Positions 27,202 to 36,078 of a stretch of 64,000 bases of DNA are shown in pieces. This DNA comes from Candidatus Rifleibacteriota bacterium (GTDB taxonomy: Bacteria > Muiribacteriota > Ozemobacteria > Ozemobacterales > Ozemobacteraceae): positions 124,001 to 188,000 of the forward strand of contig JADFZL010000009.1 of NCBI GenBank assembly GCA_015232575.1. Reading direction: 5' to 3'. The translations under genes were made by a program, and so were the position numbers. How positions within the stretch are numbered: the stretch's first letter is position 1; every line of letters starts with the position of its first letter. A model generated the notes under the pieces. That model saw nothing but the letters and a program-made list of their open reading frames with translations, was not told the DNA's origin and searched no databases.

Positions 27202-28362
27202 ATGAAGAAATATCTGTTTTGCATCGTTTTAGTTTTCTCTGCCACTTATGGTTGTTGTGAAAATGCTTCACCAAAAACCAGTGCCTCTGAGATCAGAGCA
27301 ATAATGAATCAGGATGCGCTTAATATGTATTCCAGTGCGCTTTCGGAAAAGCAGGATATTGACGATTATCTCAAAAAAGTAAGCAAACTTGGAAAATCCG
27401 GGTCATTTGATGAAGCCGAAAGAGTCATGAAAGAAGCACTTGAAAAGTATCCTGATAATATTTCACTAATGAACCTTCGCGGATTGATTTTTCTGAAAAG
27501 CGGAAAAAAACCGGATGCAAGAACCCAGTGGGAAAATGTCCTGAAACTTAATCCGGCAAACTCTTTTGCAAAACGATGTCTCGCAAAACTCCAGCAAACA
27601 CCTGATCAGCTTGTTGCAAAAATTCCAGCCAAACCAGTACAACCAAAAACTCCAGACACTCATGTTTCAGAAATCGCGTCTGAATCTCTTTCAGCTCCTG
27701 AAACTAATTCTGCATCTGGTACAACCACCGTAGCATCAAAAACACCTGATGAAAACAGCACAGAAGAGCTTGAAAATGAACTTATTGCATCACAGATGAC
27801 TGCGAAACCAGCTTATGAGTCAGCCTCACAAACTTCAGAGCTGTCACTTGATGAACAGAAAAAGCTCGCTGTTAAGCTTTACGGCGAGATGTCTCAGACC
27901 GAAGAATCAAGTCTCGATGATTTTATCAGAATGCATAAACAGGTTATTTCGAAATGCCCCGACACACACTGGGCGGAAGAATCCTGCTGGCGACTTTCCA
28001 ACCTGTATCTGCTCGCTTATTCAGAACCCAAATTCGATGATATTATTGATGTACTTGAACATCTTCTGAAGAAATATCCAAGCACTCCACTGATGCCTGA
28101 TGCGCGCAATCGTCTTCTGAACGCTTACAGAAGCAGCGGAAAACATGAAAAGGTGGTAGAAATCTACGCAGAAACGTTCAAAACAAACACATTGATTGAC
28201 GACAAAACATTCATGGTATGGTCCCTTGAATATGCTGATGCACTCAAGGCATTGGGAAGAAATCGTGAAGCAGATGGTCTCTACAAGCAGATTATTGAAA
28301 AAGACAATAATAAAGATTCTCTTGAATCAAGAGTTGCAAGGCAGAGACTTGAAGGAAACTGA
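27202..28362 (+). CDS. exported TPR protein
   Basis: 386 residues with a strong CCGGAGG ribosome site. An N-terminal signal segment (MKKYLFCIVLVFSATYGCCE) ends in a double cysteine that could be lipidated, although the lipobox is poor. TPR helices lie at about residues 50-130 (GSFDEAERVMKEALEKYPDN, KKPDARTQWENVLKLNPAN). A Ser/Thr/Pro/Glu-rich linker (about 135-215) follows, then a second TPR block (about 225-386, YgfF/BamD-like WAEESCWRLSNLYLLAYSE). It is the last gene of the 20.3-28.4 kb plus-strand group, and its partner is unknown. Confidence 0.8.
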   Translation: MKKYLFCIVLVFSATYGCCENASPKTSASEIRAIMNQDALNMYSSALSEKQDIDDYLKKVSKLGKSGSFDEAERVMKEALEKYPDNISLMNLRGLIFLKSGKKPDARTQWENVLKLNPANSFAKRCLAKLQQTPDQLVAKIPAKPVQPKTPDTHVSEIASESLSAPETNSASGTTTVASKTPDENSTEELENELIASQMTAKPAYESASQTSELSLDEQKKLAVKLYGEMSQTEESSLDDFIRMHKQVISKCPDTHWAEESCWRLSNLYLLAYSEPKFDDIIDVLEHLLKKYPSTPLMPDARNRLLNAYRSSGKHEKVVEIYAETFKTNTLIDDKTFMVWSLEYADALKALGRNREADGLYKQIIEKDNNKDSLESRVARQRLEGN

Positions 28363-28383
28363 TTCAAAAGAGAAAACGTGATA

Positions 28384-28629
28384 TTATTCTGAAATTAACT
28401 TTTCTTTTTTCTCTCTGGAAAGTTTTTTTATTGCAATCTCTCTTTTAAGTGCTTCTGAACGGCAGGCAGCAATCTCGGAATATACTATTCTCGCAGGCTT
28501 GTGTGAGCGGGTATATTTTGCGGCGCTGCCTGCTGTGTGTTCCTGAAATCTTCTTTTAAGATCACATGTTATTCCGGTGTAATATGTTCCATCTAAACAT
28601 TCGATAATATATACTGTCCATGTTTGCAT
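28384..28629 (-). CDS. GIY-YIG domain protein (UPF0213/YhbQ family)
   Basis: 81 residues. The GIY-YIG core is visible as VYIIECLDGTYYTGITCDLKRRFQEHTAG, followed by KYTRSHKPARIVYSE and a basic C-terminus. This is the stand-alone UPF0213 size. Members are nuclease-fold proteins of uncertain cellular role. It is convergent with the TPR gene (20 bp apart) and divergent from the Wzz-like gene (39 bp apart), so it looks like an independent small transcription unit inserted between two plus-strand groups. Confidence 0.93.
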   Translation of the reverse strand: MQTWTVYIIECLDGTYYTGITCDLKRRFQEHTAGSAAKYTRSHKPARIVYSEIAACRSEALKREIAIKKLSREKKEKLISE

Positions 28630-28668
28630 ATTGTCTCTTATATCCCTAACTGATTAAATGGAGTTCAG

Positions 28669-31104
28669 GTGAAAGAACCCGATCGTCAAACTGAAAATAC
28701 CGAAAAACTAAATATCCCCACTGAAGATCGAACAGAAAATTCTTCTGATCTTTCTGATATTACCTTGCGCGAAATAAAAATTCCATCAGATCTTGAAAAA
28801 AACTCTGAAGCCAGTGACGAGAGAAGAAGAACAGAGGAAAGAAGGAAGAGGTTAGAACTTCGTGCTAAAGAAGATGAGAGACGAAGGTCAGATAAAGACA
28901 GAAGACGGGAAGCTGACAAAAGAAAAAAAGAACTTGAAGAAAGAAAAATTGCTTTCGCCGGTAAAAAAGAAGAAGAAAAACTTCCCTTTGATATAAAAAC
29001 AATCTTTCTGGCCTTTTTACAGCACTGGAAAGGAATGTTATTTCTAATTACGCTTATCCTTGTCGCTGCATTCTATTCAGGAAAACTTTTTGGGAAAAAA
29101 ATCTATGAATCTGAAACCATTATTCAGTTTAAGCCTTCGATAAAACTCAAGGGAGACGCTGCAGAAGGAACAGCACTTATTACGAATCTCAACATTGTTA
29201 AAACACCTATTAATCTCGAACAGACACGCCTTGTCCTTGGATTATCCTGCTCAATTCAGGAATTGGGAGCATCATGCGATGTCAGAATTCAGAAAAATAC
29301 TACTCTGATGAGCATTTCGACCTCCTGGGGAAAACCCGATGTTGCAGCAAAAATAGCGACAACTCTAAGAGACATTTTTATTGAAAACCACCACAAAAGC
29401 AGACAATTCGAGGCAGGAAAACAACTGAAAGATATACAGACCCGACTTGAAGATGTTTCCAGGCAGTTAAAAAAAGCTGATGATCTGCTGCAGACATTTA
29501 CAATTGACAACAAAATAATCGACCTTGACAAGGAAGCTCAGTGGTTTCTTGAACAGTTGATTTCACTGGAAAACATGTATGAACAAGCTCAAATTGAGGA
29601 GCGAACCATAAAACTTCAAACAGAAAATTTGAAATCAATCATGGAGGACTTGAAAAAGAAAATAGCAGAAGAATCGGCAAGTTTCGGAAGAATGGATAAC
29701 ATTGGTGATTTGAATATTAAAGCACAGAGACTTAGAGACTCGATTCACGAAGATAAACAATACAGATCAGGAATTACTGAACTTGCCCAGAAAGAACACG
29801 AATACAAAACTGCTCAAAAGCTTTTTGAAAAAAAACTAATTCCAGAGGCCGAACTTGAAAAAGCTAAAAACTCTTATTTAAGGCAAAAAGCCCTTGCCAG
29901 CGATACTGAACAAATAAAAAAATGGAAGAGCGAACTTGAAAAACTTAATGACATTGTTATTCCGAATAAGGGCGAATCAGCACCTTCAGCACCTTTACTT
30001 CGAGATCTGATGCTCAGATCATTTAACCTTGAGCTGGAAAAAGTTGCAGTAAGCGATAAGGTCCTGCATCTTGAAAGTGCAAAAAACAAGGTTAAGACAA
30101 AATTAGATAACATTCCAGTACTTCAAAGACAATTTTCTGCATTAAGCAGAGAAGTACAGGCGAAGGAAATAGAAAAGAAAAAATTGGAAGAAGAACTTGT
30201 TTCTGTAATGAGTGCGTATAAATCTACAACACCCGATTACAAAATAATTTCCGATGCCCAGATTCCTACAATACCAGTTAAATCAAATGCAAAAATGATT
30301 GTGATCGCTGTTTCAATGATCGGAGTATCATTCGTGGTCATCTTATTTCTTTTTATTGAAATAATTAACACAACAATAAGATCGCCGGGAGAATTTTCTG
30401 CAAAGTTTTCACTGAAACTTCTGGAGGCATTTCCATTACATCGCAACAAAGGCGAAATTTTCCCTGGCGAATACGAATCTGTTTTTGTTGAAAAATTCCG
30501 AAAAGTAACAAACATGATCAGACATCACCGGAAAGAGCGCGGATTAAGAATGCTTGTTTTCAGTGCTCATGAACAGGAAGGCAAAACATTCTGTACAATG
30601 AACATTGCCGCATGTCTGGGTCGGAGCGACGAACGCGTACTTGTTATTGACGGCATGATTAGAGAAGGAAAAACCGAACTGGAAGCAGGAAGCTACTGCG
30701 AATTCGAAGACAGGGAACCAATGGGATTAGGAGAATATCTTTCATACAAAGCTGTCGATGCGACTGAAGCGATCTATCCGACAAGACTGCCAGGCGTCTC
30801 ATGTATGCCGAGAATCGGTACCGCAGTTATTCCGGAACTTCTTGCTTCAAATAGAATGAAAGACATGCTTTCTGAGCTGTCATCCAAATTCAGCCTTATT
30901 CTTATAGACGCACCGGCAGCACTGAGTTTTGTTGATACAGAAATACTTGCCAGAAATTGCGATTGCGCCATAATGGTTCTCAAAGCAGGAAAAACCAGCA
31001 GCGAAGACGCCAAAAAAGCCATCGAACCACTTTTAAAAAGCAGCGTGCCAATCATTGGCGTTTTGCTCAATCAGGTTCAGCCACTTTTCATGTATTGCAA
31101 ATAA
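28669..31104 (+). CDS. Wzz-type chain-length regulator fused to BY-kinase-like ATPase domain
   Basis: 811 residues from a GTG at 28669 with GGAG upstream. Residues of about 40-100 form a very charged Arg/Glu/Lys helix (RRTEERRKRLELRAKEDERR). Then come TM1 (about 119-140), a periplasmic Wzz domain with long coiled coils (about 145-540), TM2 (about 543-565) and a cytoplasmic P-loop domain (about 600-811). The P-loop reads SAHEQEGKT with Lys639. The Walker A' stretch is VLVIDGMIREG, lacking the second Asp of the usual DxDxR, and Walker B is LILIDAPAA. No tyrosine cluster occurs at the C-terminus (it ends FMYCK). It probably controls polymer length in the adjacent polysaccharide/exosortase region; autokinase activity is doubtful. 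Confidence 0.85.
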   Translation: MKEPDRQTENTEKLNIPTEDRTENSSDLSDITLREIKIPSDLEKNSEASDERRRTEERRKRLELRAKEDERRRSDKDRRREADKRKKELEERKIAFAGKKEEEKLPFDIKTIFLAFLQHWKGMLFLITLILVAAFYSGKLFGKKIYESETIIQFKPSIKLKGDAAEGTALITNLNIVKTPINLEQTRLVLGLSCSIQELGASCDVRIQKNTTLMSISTSWGKPDVAAKIATTLRDIFIENHHKSRQFEAGKQLKDIQTRLEDVSRQLKKADDLLQTFTIDNKIIDLDKEAQWFLEQLISLENMYEQAQIEERTIKLQTENLKSIMEDLKKKIAEESASFGRMDNIGDLNIKAQRLRDSIHEDKQYRSGITELAQKEHEYKTAQKLFEKKLIPEAELEKAKNSYLRQKALASDTEQIKKWKSELEKLNDIVIPNKGESAPSAPLLRDLMLRSFNLELEKVAVSDKVLHLESAKNKVKTKLDNIPVLQRQFSALSREVQAKEIEKKKLEEELVSVMSAYKSTTPDYKIISDAQIPTIPVKSNAKMIVIAVSMIGVSFVVILFLFIEIINTTIRSPGEFSAKFSLKLLEAFPLHRNKGEIFPGEYESVFVEKFRKVTNMIRHHRKERGLRMLVFSAHEQEGKTFCTMNIAACLGRSDERVLVIDGMIREGKTELEAGSYCEFEDREPMGLGEYLSYKAVDATEAIYPTRLPGVSCMPRIGTAVIPELLASNRMKDMLSELSSKFSLILIDAPAALSFVDTEILARNCDCAIMVLKAGKTSSEDAKKAIEPLLKSSVPIIGVLLNQVQPLFMYCK

Positions 31105-31135
31105 TATCAATCACAATTGATTCGAAAACCAACTC

Positions 31136-31155
31136 GGGCTTGATAAATCAAGCCC
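31136..31155. repeat. 20 bp perfect palindrome
   Basis: GGGCTTGATAAATCAAGCCC, 31 bp after the stop of the Wzz-like gene. It could form a hairpin, but no T-run follows on either strand. It may be a REP-like element or a weak terminator. Confidence 0.7.
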
Positions 31156-31223
31156 CTACTATATGAAAGAATTATGCTGAACTGATTCTACCAATTTTTA
31201 TGCGAAAGCAATCATTGGAAACA

Positions 31224-31249
31224 CAAAAAGACCCTTCAAAAGGGCTTGC
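31224..31249 (-). terminator. candidate rho-independent terminator of the Gly/Asn-repeat protein gene
   Basis: On the minus strand AAGCCCTTTTGAAGGGTC forms a short hairpin followed by TTTTTG, 26 bp after the stop codon at 31275. Confidence 0.6.
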
Positions 31250-31274
31250 AAAAAAATTGATCAAATGGCCAAGC

Positions 31275-31682
31275 TCAAACAGCTCTGGCTTCCAGTTTTC
31301 TAGTTTTCATTTTTATTATTCCGAGGCCTATAGCAAAAAGAAGATACGACATCGGCTCAGCACCCACTGATCGCGAATCATTTCCGTCTGTCCAACCACC
31401 GTTGCCATTTCCGTTTCCATTTCCGTTTCCATTTCCGTTTCCATTGCCATTGTTGCCGTTGCCGTGACCATTGCCATTGCCGTGACCATTGCCTTTACCG
31501 GAGTTTTTGAGCGAATTCGCAACACTGTTTACAGTGGTATTGTATAAATTCAGTTCTTCATTTCTCTGTGCAGCACGATCAGAAAGCATCTTTTCAAGTT
31601 CAGCCGAGGTTTGAGCATAAAGCAAACCCTCTGAAATGAACAAAGCAAATACCAAAACTCCCAACACAAATGAAATTTTCAT
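31275..31682 (-). CDS. small Gly/Asn-repeat secreted protein with variant PEP-CTERM-like sorting tail
   Basis: 135 residues behind a near-perfect ribosome site (AAGGAGGT), so high expression is likely. A signal peptide (about 1-23, ending LLYA) is followed by a helical stretch to about residue 60. Next is an almost pure Gly-Asn repeat with occasional His (about 64-97), then WTDGNDS. The C-terminus is AEPMS (Glu109-Pro110), a hydrophobic helix YLLFAIGLGIIKM and a basic tail TRKLEAR. This is the three-part layout of exosortase substrates (motif, helix, basic end) with EPxS in place of PEP. An EpsI-like protein and an exosortase are encoded immediately upstream on the same strand. Role as a matrix or surface protein is inferred. 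Confidence 0.75.
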   Translation of the reverse strand: MKISFVLGVLVFALFISEGLLYAQTSAELEKMLSDRAAQRNEELNLYNTTVNSVANSLKNSGKGNGHGNGNGHGNGNNGNGNGNGNGNGNGNGNGGWTDGNDSRSVGAEPMSYLLFAIGLGIIKMKTRKLEARAV

Positions 31683-31835
31683 GTATTACCTCCTTGCTCT
31701 GTCCAAAAAAATTCTTACCTATAAATTTACTAACGCATAAACTCTCAAATCAACATCTACCAGTTAATAAGAAAATTCTATTTGCTATGCAAAAATAAAA
31801 CCGCTCGCAAAATCTAGGTCTTATCTATAGTATAT

Positions 31836-32525
31836 TCATTTTTCAGCAAAAAGCAAGTGCTTCTCTTTTTCGCCAAGAGATTGGTACAAGTCACGAACAA
31901 ATATACTGATCATGAATTGAAGGAGTTTTCTCTCTTTTACATTTGGTGTTTTAAGATAAAAAGTGTCTATTCTGACAAGTATGCTGTCCTGTGTCCTATA
32001 TAAGAGCCCCGCAAAAAACTGCGACATGGAAATCTGAAAATAACTAGAATAAGCTTTATCTGCAATAATAAGCCAATAGGAACAGAGAGCGCCGGCTTTA
32101 TTCTTCGGATAATACCAGTCCAGCAATGCGGTATTTATATTTCTGCCATCTTTCATTGCAACTTCGAGAGGATCAAGGATACTTATCTGATCTCCTCTGA
32201 CTCGGTGACATACATGAGGCATGTGGAGCTGAAACTTTTTTCTTGAATCTGATCCAAATTCTATTGTTAAAAAAATCTCACCCATTTTCGGATGTCTGAA
32301 CTTTGCCTCATAAATTTCAGATAAAAAAGAAGTTTTTTCATTAGATACTCTCGTCTTAAGAGGAATAAATTCCCATCCTCCAAAGTTTCGGGGAATAATT
32401 TTGTCAAAATCCTTTCTCAATTCAGGGTTTTTCTTTTCCGAAACAAAAAACAAAGAGAAAATTGTTAAAATAAGCAACAGAATAATTACAAAAACTTTAT
32501 GAATTTGAATTTTGTTTCTGCCCAT
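31836..32525 (-). CDS. EpsI family exosortase-associated protein (DUF3485)
   Basis: 229 residues. One N-terminal hydrophobic helix (VFVIILLLILTIFSLFFV) is followed by an extracytoplasmic domain containing IPRNFGGWEFIP and the family signature LHMPHVCHRVRGDQI. EpsI proteins accompany exosortases in polysaccharide-linked sorting loci. The start overlaps the exosortase gene by 29 bp, so the two are coupled. The domain is a separate chain here, whereas some lineages have it fused to the exosortase. Confidence 0.85.
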   Translation of the reverse strand: MGRNKIQIHKVFVIILLLILTIFSLFFVSEKKNPELRKDFDKIIPRNFGGWEFIPLKTRVSNEKTSFLSEIYEAKFRHPKMGEIFLTIEFGSDSRKKFQLHMPHVCHRVRGDQISILDPLEVAMKDGRNINTALLDWYYPKNKAGALCSYWLIIADKAYSSYFQISMSQFFAGLLYRTQDSILVRIDTFYLKTPNVKERKLLQFMISIFVRDLYQSLGEKEKHLLFAEK

Positions 32526-33378
32526 CTATGTTATATTTTCCGTTTCTGTTCATAAATTCTTCGAACTTCATGCTCAAAACAAGAGCTGTCCCAAATACAA
32601 AGAAACCTGAATATTCGTGGTAAAAACCATGTCCGTAAGCTGGTCCAAAGAAGTATATCATTAAAATCATTGCAATAATGCGAATTGTATTTGCAGCGAG
32701 AGTAAAAAAAACAATTGCAGCAAAAAGAATTGACTTCAGGCGGTTGTTTATTTCACGAAGATACAGATAAAGGGCACCAATTGCAAGACACACCATCAGA
32801 GAACCTATTCCACTGCAACCTCCACCGATAATTACTTCGTGAAAACCAGTATTTCTGAAATCGTTAAATGAAAAAACATAACCTGTTTTTTCGATCGGCA
32901 ATCCGATTGGAGCGAGGATTTTTTCCACAAGAAAGGTATTCAAATCGAGAAGCGGTCTGATCAGCTCATCCAGCAGAAAAGTTGGCATTGGAATTACGAA
33001 TATGAGATAAAAATAAGGAAAAGACATTCGCTTAACTGTCTCAGCCGGATAAAAAATAATTGTCAAACCGAAAAGAAGAGGAATGAGAGAAAAGCCACGC
33101 AGGACAGAATATCCATTAATTTCTCCGTGAAGTTTCATTAAAACTGCCGCAAATAATAGAATATACCCCCATCCGGCATTGAAATAACTGCCCTCAAAGT
33201 TGTTAAATACTTCTCTTTTCCTCCAGACCAACCATAAAAAAACCACAAAAACCATTGGAGACATCGAATAAATGCCATACACGTAATCTTCCAGCCAGTA
33301 ATGCCCTGCATAAAGCCAAAAGATTCCTGAATAGCTGAGAACAATCAATGTCACTGCAATAAAGAAAAATGAATTCAT
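32497..33378 (-). CDS. exosortase (XrtA-like family membrane cysteine protease/transpeptidase)
   Basis: 293 residues with about eight hydrophobic segments. All three catalytic positions are visible: Cys188 in GGGCSGIGSL, Arg233 in AANTIRII and His254 in HEYSGFFVFG. Exosortases cleave PEP-CTERM-type tails of exported proteins, usually in organisms that make extracellular polysaccharide. It is the first gene of a three-gene minus-strand unit (exosortase, EpsI-like, Gly/Asn-repeat protein) flanked on both sides by polysaccharide genes, which fits the usual genomic setting. Confidence 0.95.
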   Translation of the reverse strand: MNSFFFIAVTLIVLSYSGIFWLYAGHYWLEDYVYGIYSMSPMVFVVFLWLVWRKREVFNNFEGSYFNAGWGYILLFAAVLMKLHGEINGYSVLRGFSLIPLLFGLTIIFYPAETVKRMSFPYFYLIFVIPMPTFLLDELIRPLLDLNTFLVEKILAPIGLPIEKTGYVFSFNDFRNTGFHEVIIGGGCSGIGSLMVCLAIGALYLYLREINNRLKSILFAAIVFFTLAANTIRIIAMILMIYFFGPAYGHGFYHEYSGFFVFGTALVLSMKFEEFMNRNGKYNIDGQKQNSNS

Positions 33379-33679
33379 GGAGACTCTTCAAGCGAAATAT
33401 ATTACACTGCTGAATACCCTTGCCTTTCCCCGCAGTGCCGTCCTGGAATGGGCAAAATCTGAATTGCTGAGAAGATACAAAAAATAAGATTAACAAAATT
33501 TCTGATAAAGTCGATTATTCATAGGTGTTTGTGTTAGACTTTAACTATCTATTCAGATAAATTATAGTAATATAAATTGTATATATGGGCAATAATAAAA
33601 TTGAAAGCACTATGGAGTAGTAAAAGCCAGGAATAACTGAGCAGATACAATGATTACATGTTCCGGAGAAGAATTGCAG

Positions 33680-34432
33680 GTGAGCAACAAAGCTGTGGCA
33701 AATGACAGGGTAGACGTCCTCGAACATTTATATCAGAAATACAGAAGCTTTGCAACCGGCTCTGAAAGCGGATGGTTGCTGACATTCAGATATTGGCGGA
33801 AAAAATATGCATGGATGGCAGTTACACGAGGGGCCAGATTTCTTAAAAGGCTTATAGATATAATCGGCTCTTTATTTGCACTGATGCTGTTCTCTCCGAT
33901 ATATCTGATAGTCGGTCTTTTAATAAAACTTTCCGATGGTGGACCGATACTGTACTGGCAGATAAGAATTGGCCAGTTTGGCAGGGAATTTCAATTTCCA
34001 AAGTTCCGCTCAATGACTATTGATGCAGACAGTCTTAATATTGTCCTGATGCCTTTAAACCAACATAAAGAGGGAATTACTTTCAAATTAAAACACGACC
34101 CGAGAATCACCTGGATTGGAAAGATAATTCGAAGGTTCAGCATTGATGAACTTCCGCAACTATGGTGCGTTCTGATAGGCGATATGAGCCTTGTTGGACC
34201 GCGACCACCGCTTCCGAGAGAAGTCTCTCAATATACACTTAAAGATCGAAGAAGGCTTGAGGTAATACCAGGGCTGACATGCATCTGGCAGGTCAGCGGA
34301 AGAGCTGATATTCCTTTTCCAAAACAGGTTGAACTTGACATGCAATATATTGAAAGTCAGAGTCTCTGGCTGGATATAAAAATTCTGCTTCAGACGATTC
34401 CGGCAATTCTGAACGGGAAAGGCGCATACTGA
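33680..34432 (+). CDS. undecaprenyl-phosphate sugar phosphotransferase (bacterial sugar transferase family)
   Basis: 250 residues when started at the GTG at 33680, which has a GGAGAA site nine bases upstream; an ATG at 33650 has no such site. It has one membrane helix ([31 protein letters not shown]), then the family core: [70 protein letters not shown] and [18 protein letters not shown]. The enzyme transfers a sugar phosphate to undecaprenyl phosphate and starts repeat-unit synthesis. It is only the short catalytic form, without the extra transmembrane domain of WbaP/WcaJ. The next gene, 6 bp away, is a degenerate relative. Confidence 0.93.
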   Translation: MSNKAVANDRVDVLEHLYQKYRSFATGSESGWLLTFRYWRKKYAWMAVTRGARFLKRLIDIIGSLFALMLFSPIYLIVGLLIKLSDGGPILYWQIRIGQFGREFQFPKFRSMTIDADSLNIVLMPLNQHKEGITFKLKHDPRITWIGKIIRRFSIDELPQLWCVLIGDMSLVGPRPPLPREVSQYTLKDRRRLEVIPGLTCIWQVSGRADIPFPKQVELDMQYIESQSLWLDIKILLQTIPAILNGKGAY

Positions 34433-34438
34433 CAAATT

Positions 34439-35977
34439 ATGAGGGCATATATAATTGCAACCGGATATTTCGACGAATTACTGCCGATTGCAGAACATTC
34501 ACCGCAACCACTGATCTCGTTGATTGACAAACCTGTAATACAGCACATCATAGAAGGGCTTGTTGAACTCAACGTAAAAGAGTTTGACTTTCTTCTGTAT
34601 CATTTTCCTGAAAAAATCGAAGCATTTCTTGGAGACGGAAAAAGATGGGGATGCACATTCAGATATCATCTCGTCAAGAATCCAGAATCAGCATTTCATA
34701 AGCTCTTAAACATCTGGAACAGTACAGATGAGCTTACTCTTGTTGGAAATACATCAGAAATTCCAGATTTCAGAATACTTTTCGATATTCTCATTTCAAA
34801 TCCAATTAAAGCGATAGAACCAAAAACAACAATCTTTTTCAGAAATCATCAGGATAATCTACTGAATTCAGTAAAACAGTGGACAAACTGGGGAATTTTT
34901 GATCGTGAACTGGTCAACAAATTTCTTTTCCCCGCAAATTCTTCAATTGATGACTCAACTGTAGCTTCGGCAGAAAAGAGACTTCTGGAACTTTATCAGG
35001 AAGGTTATCTTTCAGGTATCGACATAGACTCAATTCCACTGTGCTCTCTAAAAGATTTTGCGTCTGAAAGCAAAAGCGTACTCGCAAAACATCATTCGTT
35101 TATTTCGCTTTCACGGCCGGAAAACGATCCTGGGATCTGGATTTCACGAAATGTAACCATTCACCCCGCAGCGAATCTTGTTCCACCGCTCTTCATTGGC
35201 GAAAACAGTCAAATCGCCTCCAGAACTACCATCGGTCCGAATGTCGTAGTCGGCGCAAATTGCTTTCTTGATGAAAACAGCAATATATCAAATTCCCTTG
35301 TTTTTACCGGCACATATATTGGCGAAGGACTTGAACTGAAAAACTCAATCGTTTACCACAGAACACTCATAAACCTTGAAATTGGTACCACTCTTACAGT
35401 TACCGATGATTTCCTTCTCGCTCCACTGATTGAAAATCCTTTTAAAAAGTGGGTTTATCACTTATTCGGACGAATTTCCGCAATACTTATTTTTCTGCTG
35501 ATTTCGCCGATTTTCATTGTAATTTACATTTATTGTGCAATTTCACAGAAACGCAATCCCATTTCGTGCAAACCTTTTGCAAAAATTCCCGCAGAATACT
35601 CACCTGAATCCTGGAAAAATGGAAAATTGTACTATTTCAAATCCCCAGATAATATCCGGAACGAAACTGATTTTTTTATTTACTCGCTTCTGCCAGGAAT
35701 TCTAAGCGTTATTAAAGGCGAAATTTGCCTTGTGGGCTTACCTCCGCGCACCAGAGAAGAAATTCTTCAGATGCCTTTCGACTGGAGATGCTCATATCTA
35801 CGCTCAAAAGCCGGATTAATAACAGAAGAAATTGTAACCCATGGATTTGGCGCAAACGAAGATGAAAAATGCGCAAGTGAAATGTACTATATCGCTGTGG
35901 AAAACAACTTGCACGATCTCAGCCTGATAAATAAGTTCTGTTTGAGACTCATTAAGAGTTTTTTTTTCGAAATTTAG
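34439..35977 (+). CDS. degenerate nucleotidyltransferase - beta-helix - sugar-transferase-like fusion
   Basis: 512 residues. The N-terminus MRAYIIATGYFDELLPIAEH aligns with sugar nucleotidyltransferases (LISLIDKPVIQHIIEGL is typical), but the glycine-rich GxGTRL loop is replaced, so catalysis is unlikely. Residues of about 230-325 are hexapeptide repeats of a left-handed beta-helix (NVTIHPAANLVPPLFIGENSQI, TTIGPNVVVGANCFL). A membrane helix (about 348-368) follows, then a region resembling the C-terminus of sugar transferases (LPGILSVIKGEICLVGLPPRTREE in place of [10 protein letters not shown]). It directly follows the active sugar transferase and may act as a regulatory or scaffold partner. 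The function is inferred only from domain resemblance. Confidence 0.7.
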   Translation: MRAYIIATGYFDELLPIAEHSPQPLISLIDKPVIQHIIEGLVELNVKEFDFLLYHFPEKIEAFLGDGKRWGCTFRYHLVKNPESAFHKLLNIWNSTDELTLVGNTSEIPDFRILFDILISNPIKAIEPKTTIFFRNHQDNLLNSVKQWTNWGIFDRELVNKFLFPANSSIDDSTVASAEKRLLELYQEGYLSGIDIDSIPLCSLKDFASESKSVLAKHHSFISLSRPENDPGIWISRNVTIHPAANLVPPLFIGENSQIASRTTIGPNVVVGANCFLDENSNISNSLVFTGTYIGEGLELKNSIVYHRTLINLEIGTTLTVTDDFLLAPLIENPFKKWVYHLFGRISAILIFLLISPIFIVIYIYCAISQKRNPISCKPFAKIPAEYSPESWKNGKLYYFKSPDNIRNETDFFIYSLLPGILSVIKGEICLVGLPPRTREEILQMPFDWRCSYLRSKAGLITEEIVTHGFGANEDEKCASEMYYIAVENNLHDLSLINKFCLRLIKSFFFEI

Positions 35978-36078
35978 ATGAAAATCTCTGGACGTCTGAT
36001 TGAATTATCAGATATAATGCCTCAATAATGTTTTGAGAAGCTTCAGGTGAGGTATTTTACAACAGGGAGAAATAATTA

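Noticed and set aside
31380..31500. Regular short repeats that at first suggest a CRISPR or satellite
   Set aside because: They are the codons of the Gly-Asn repeat protein (period of 6 and 12-18 bases), in frame with a signal peptide and tail.
33377..33487. A 36-codon plus-strand frame starting METLQAKYITLLNTLAF next to the exosortase start
   Set aside because: There is no ribosome site and the start overlaps the exosortase start on the other strand; it could be a gene remnant but this is not supported.
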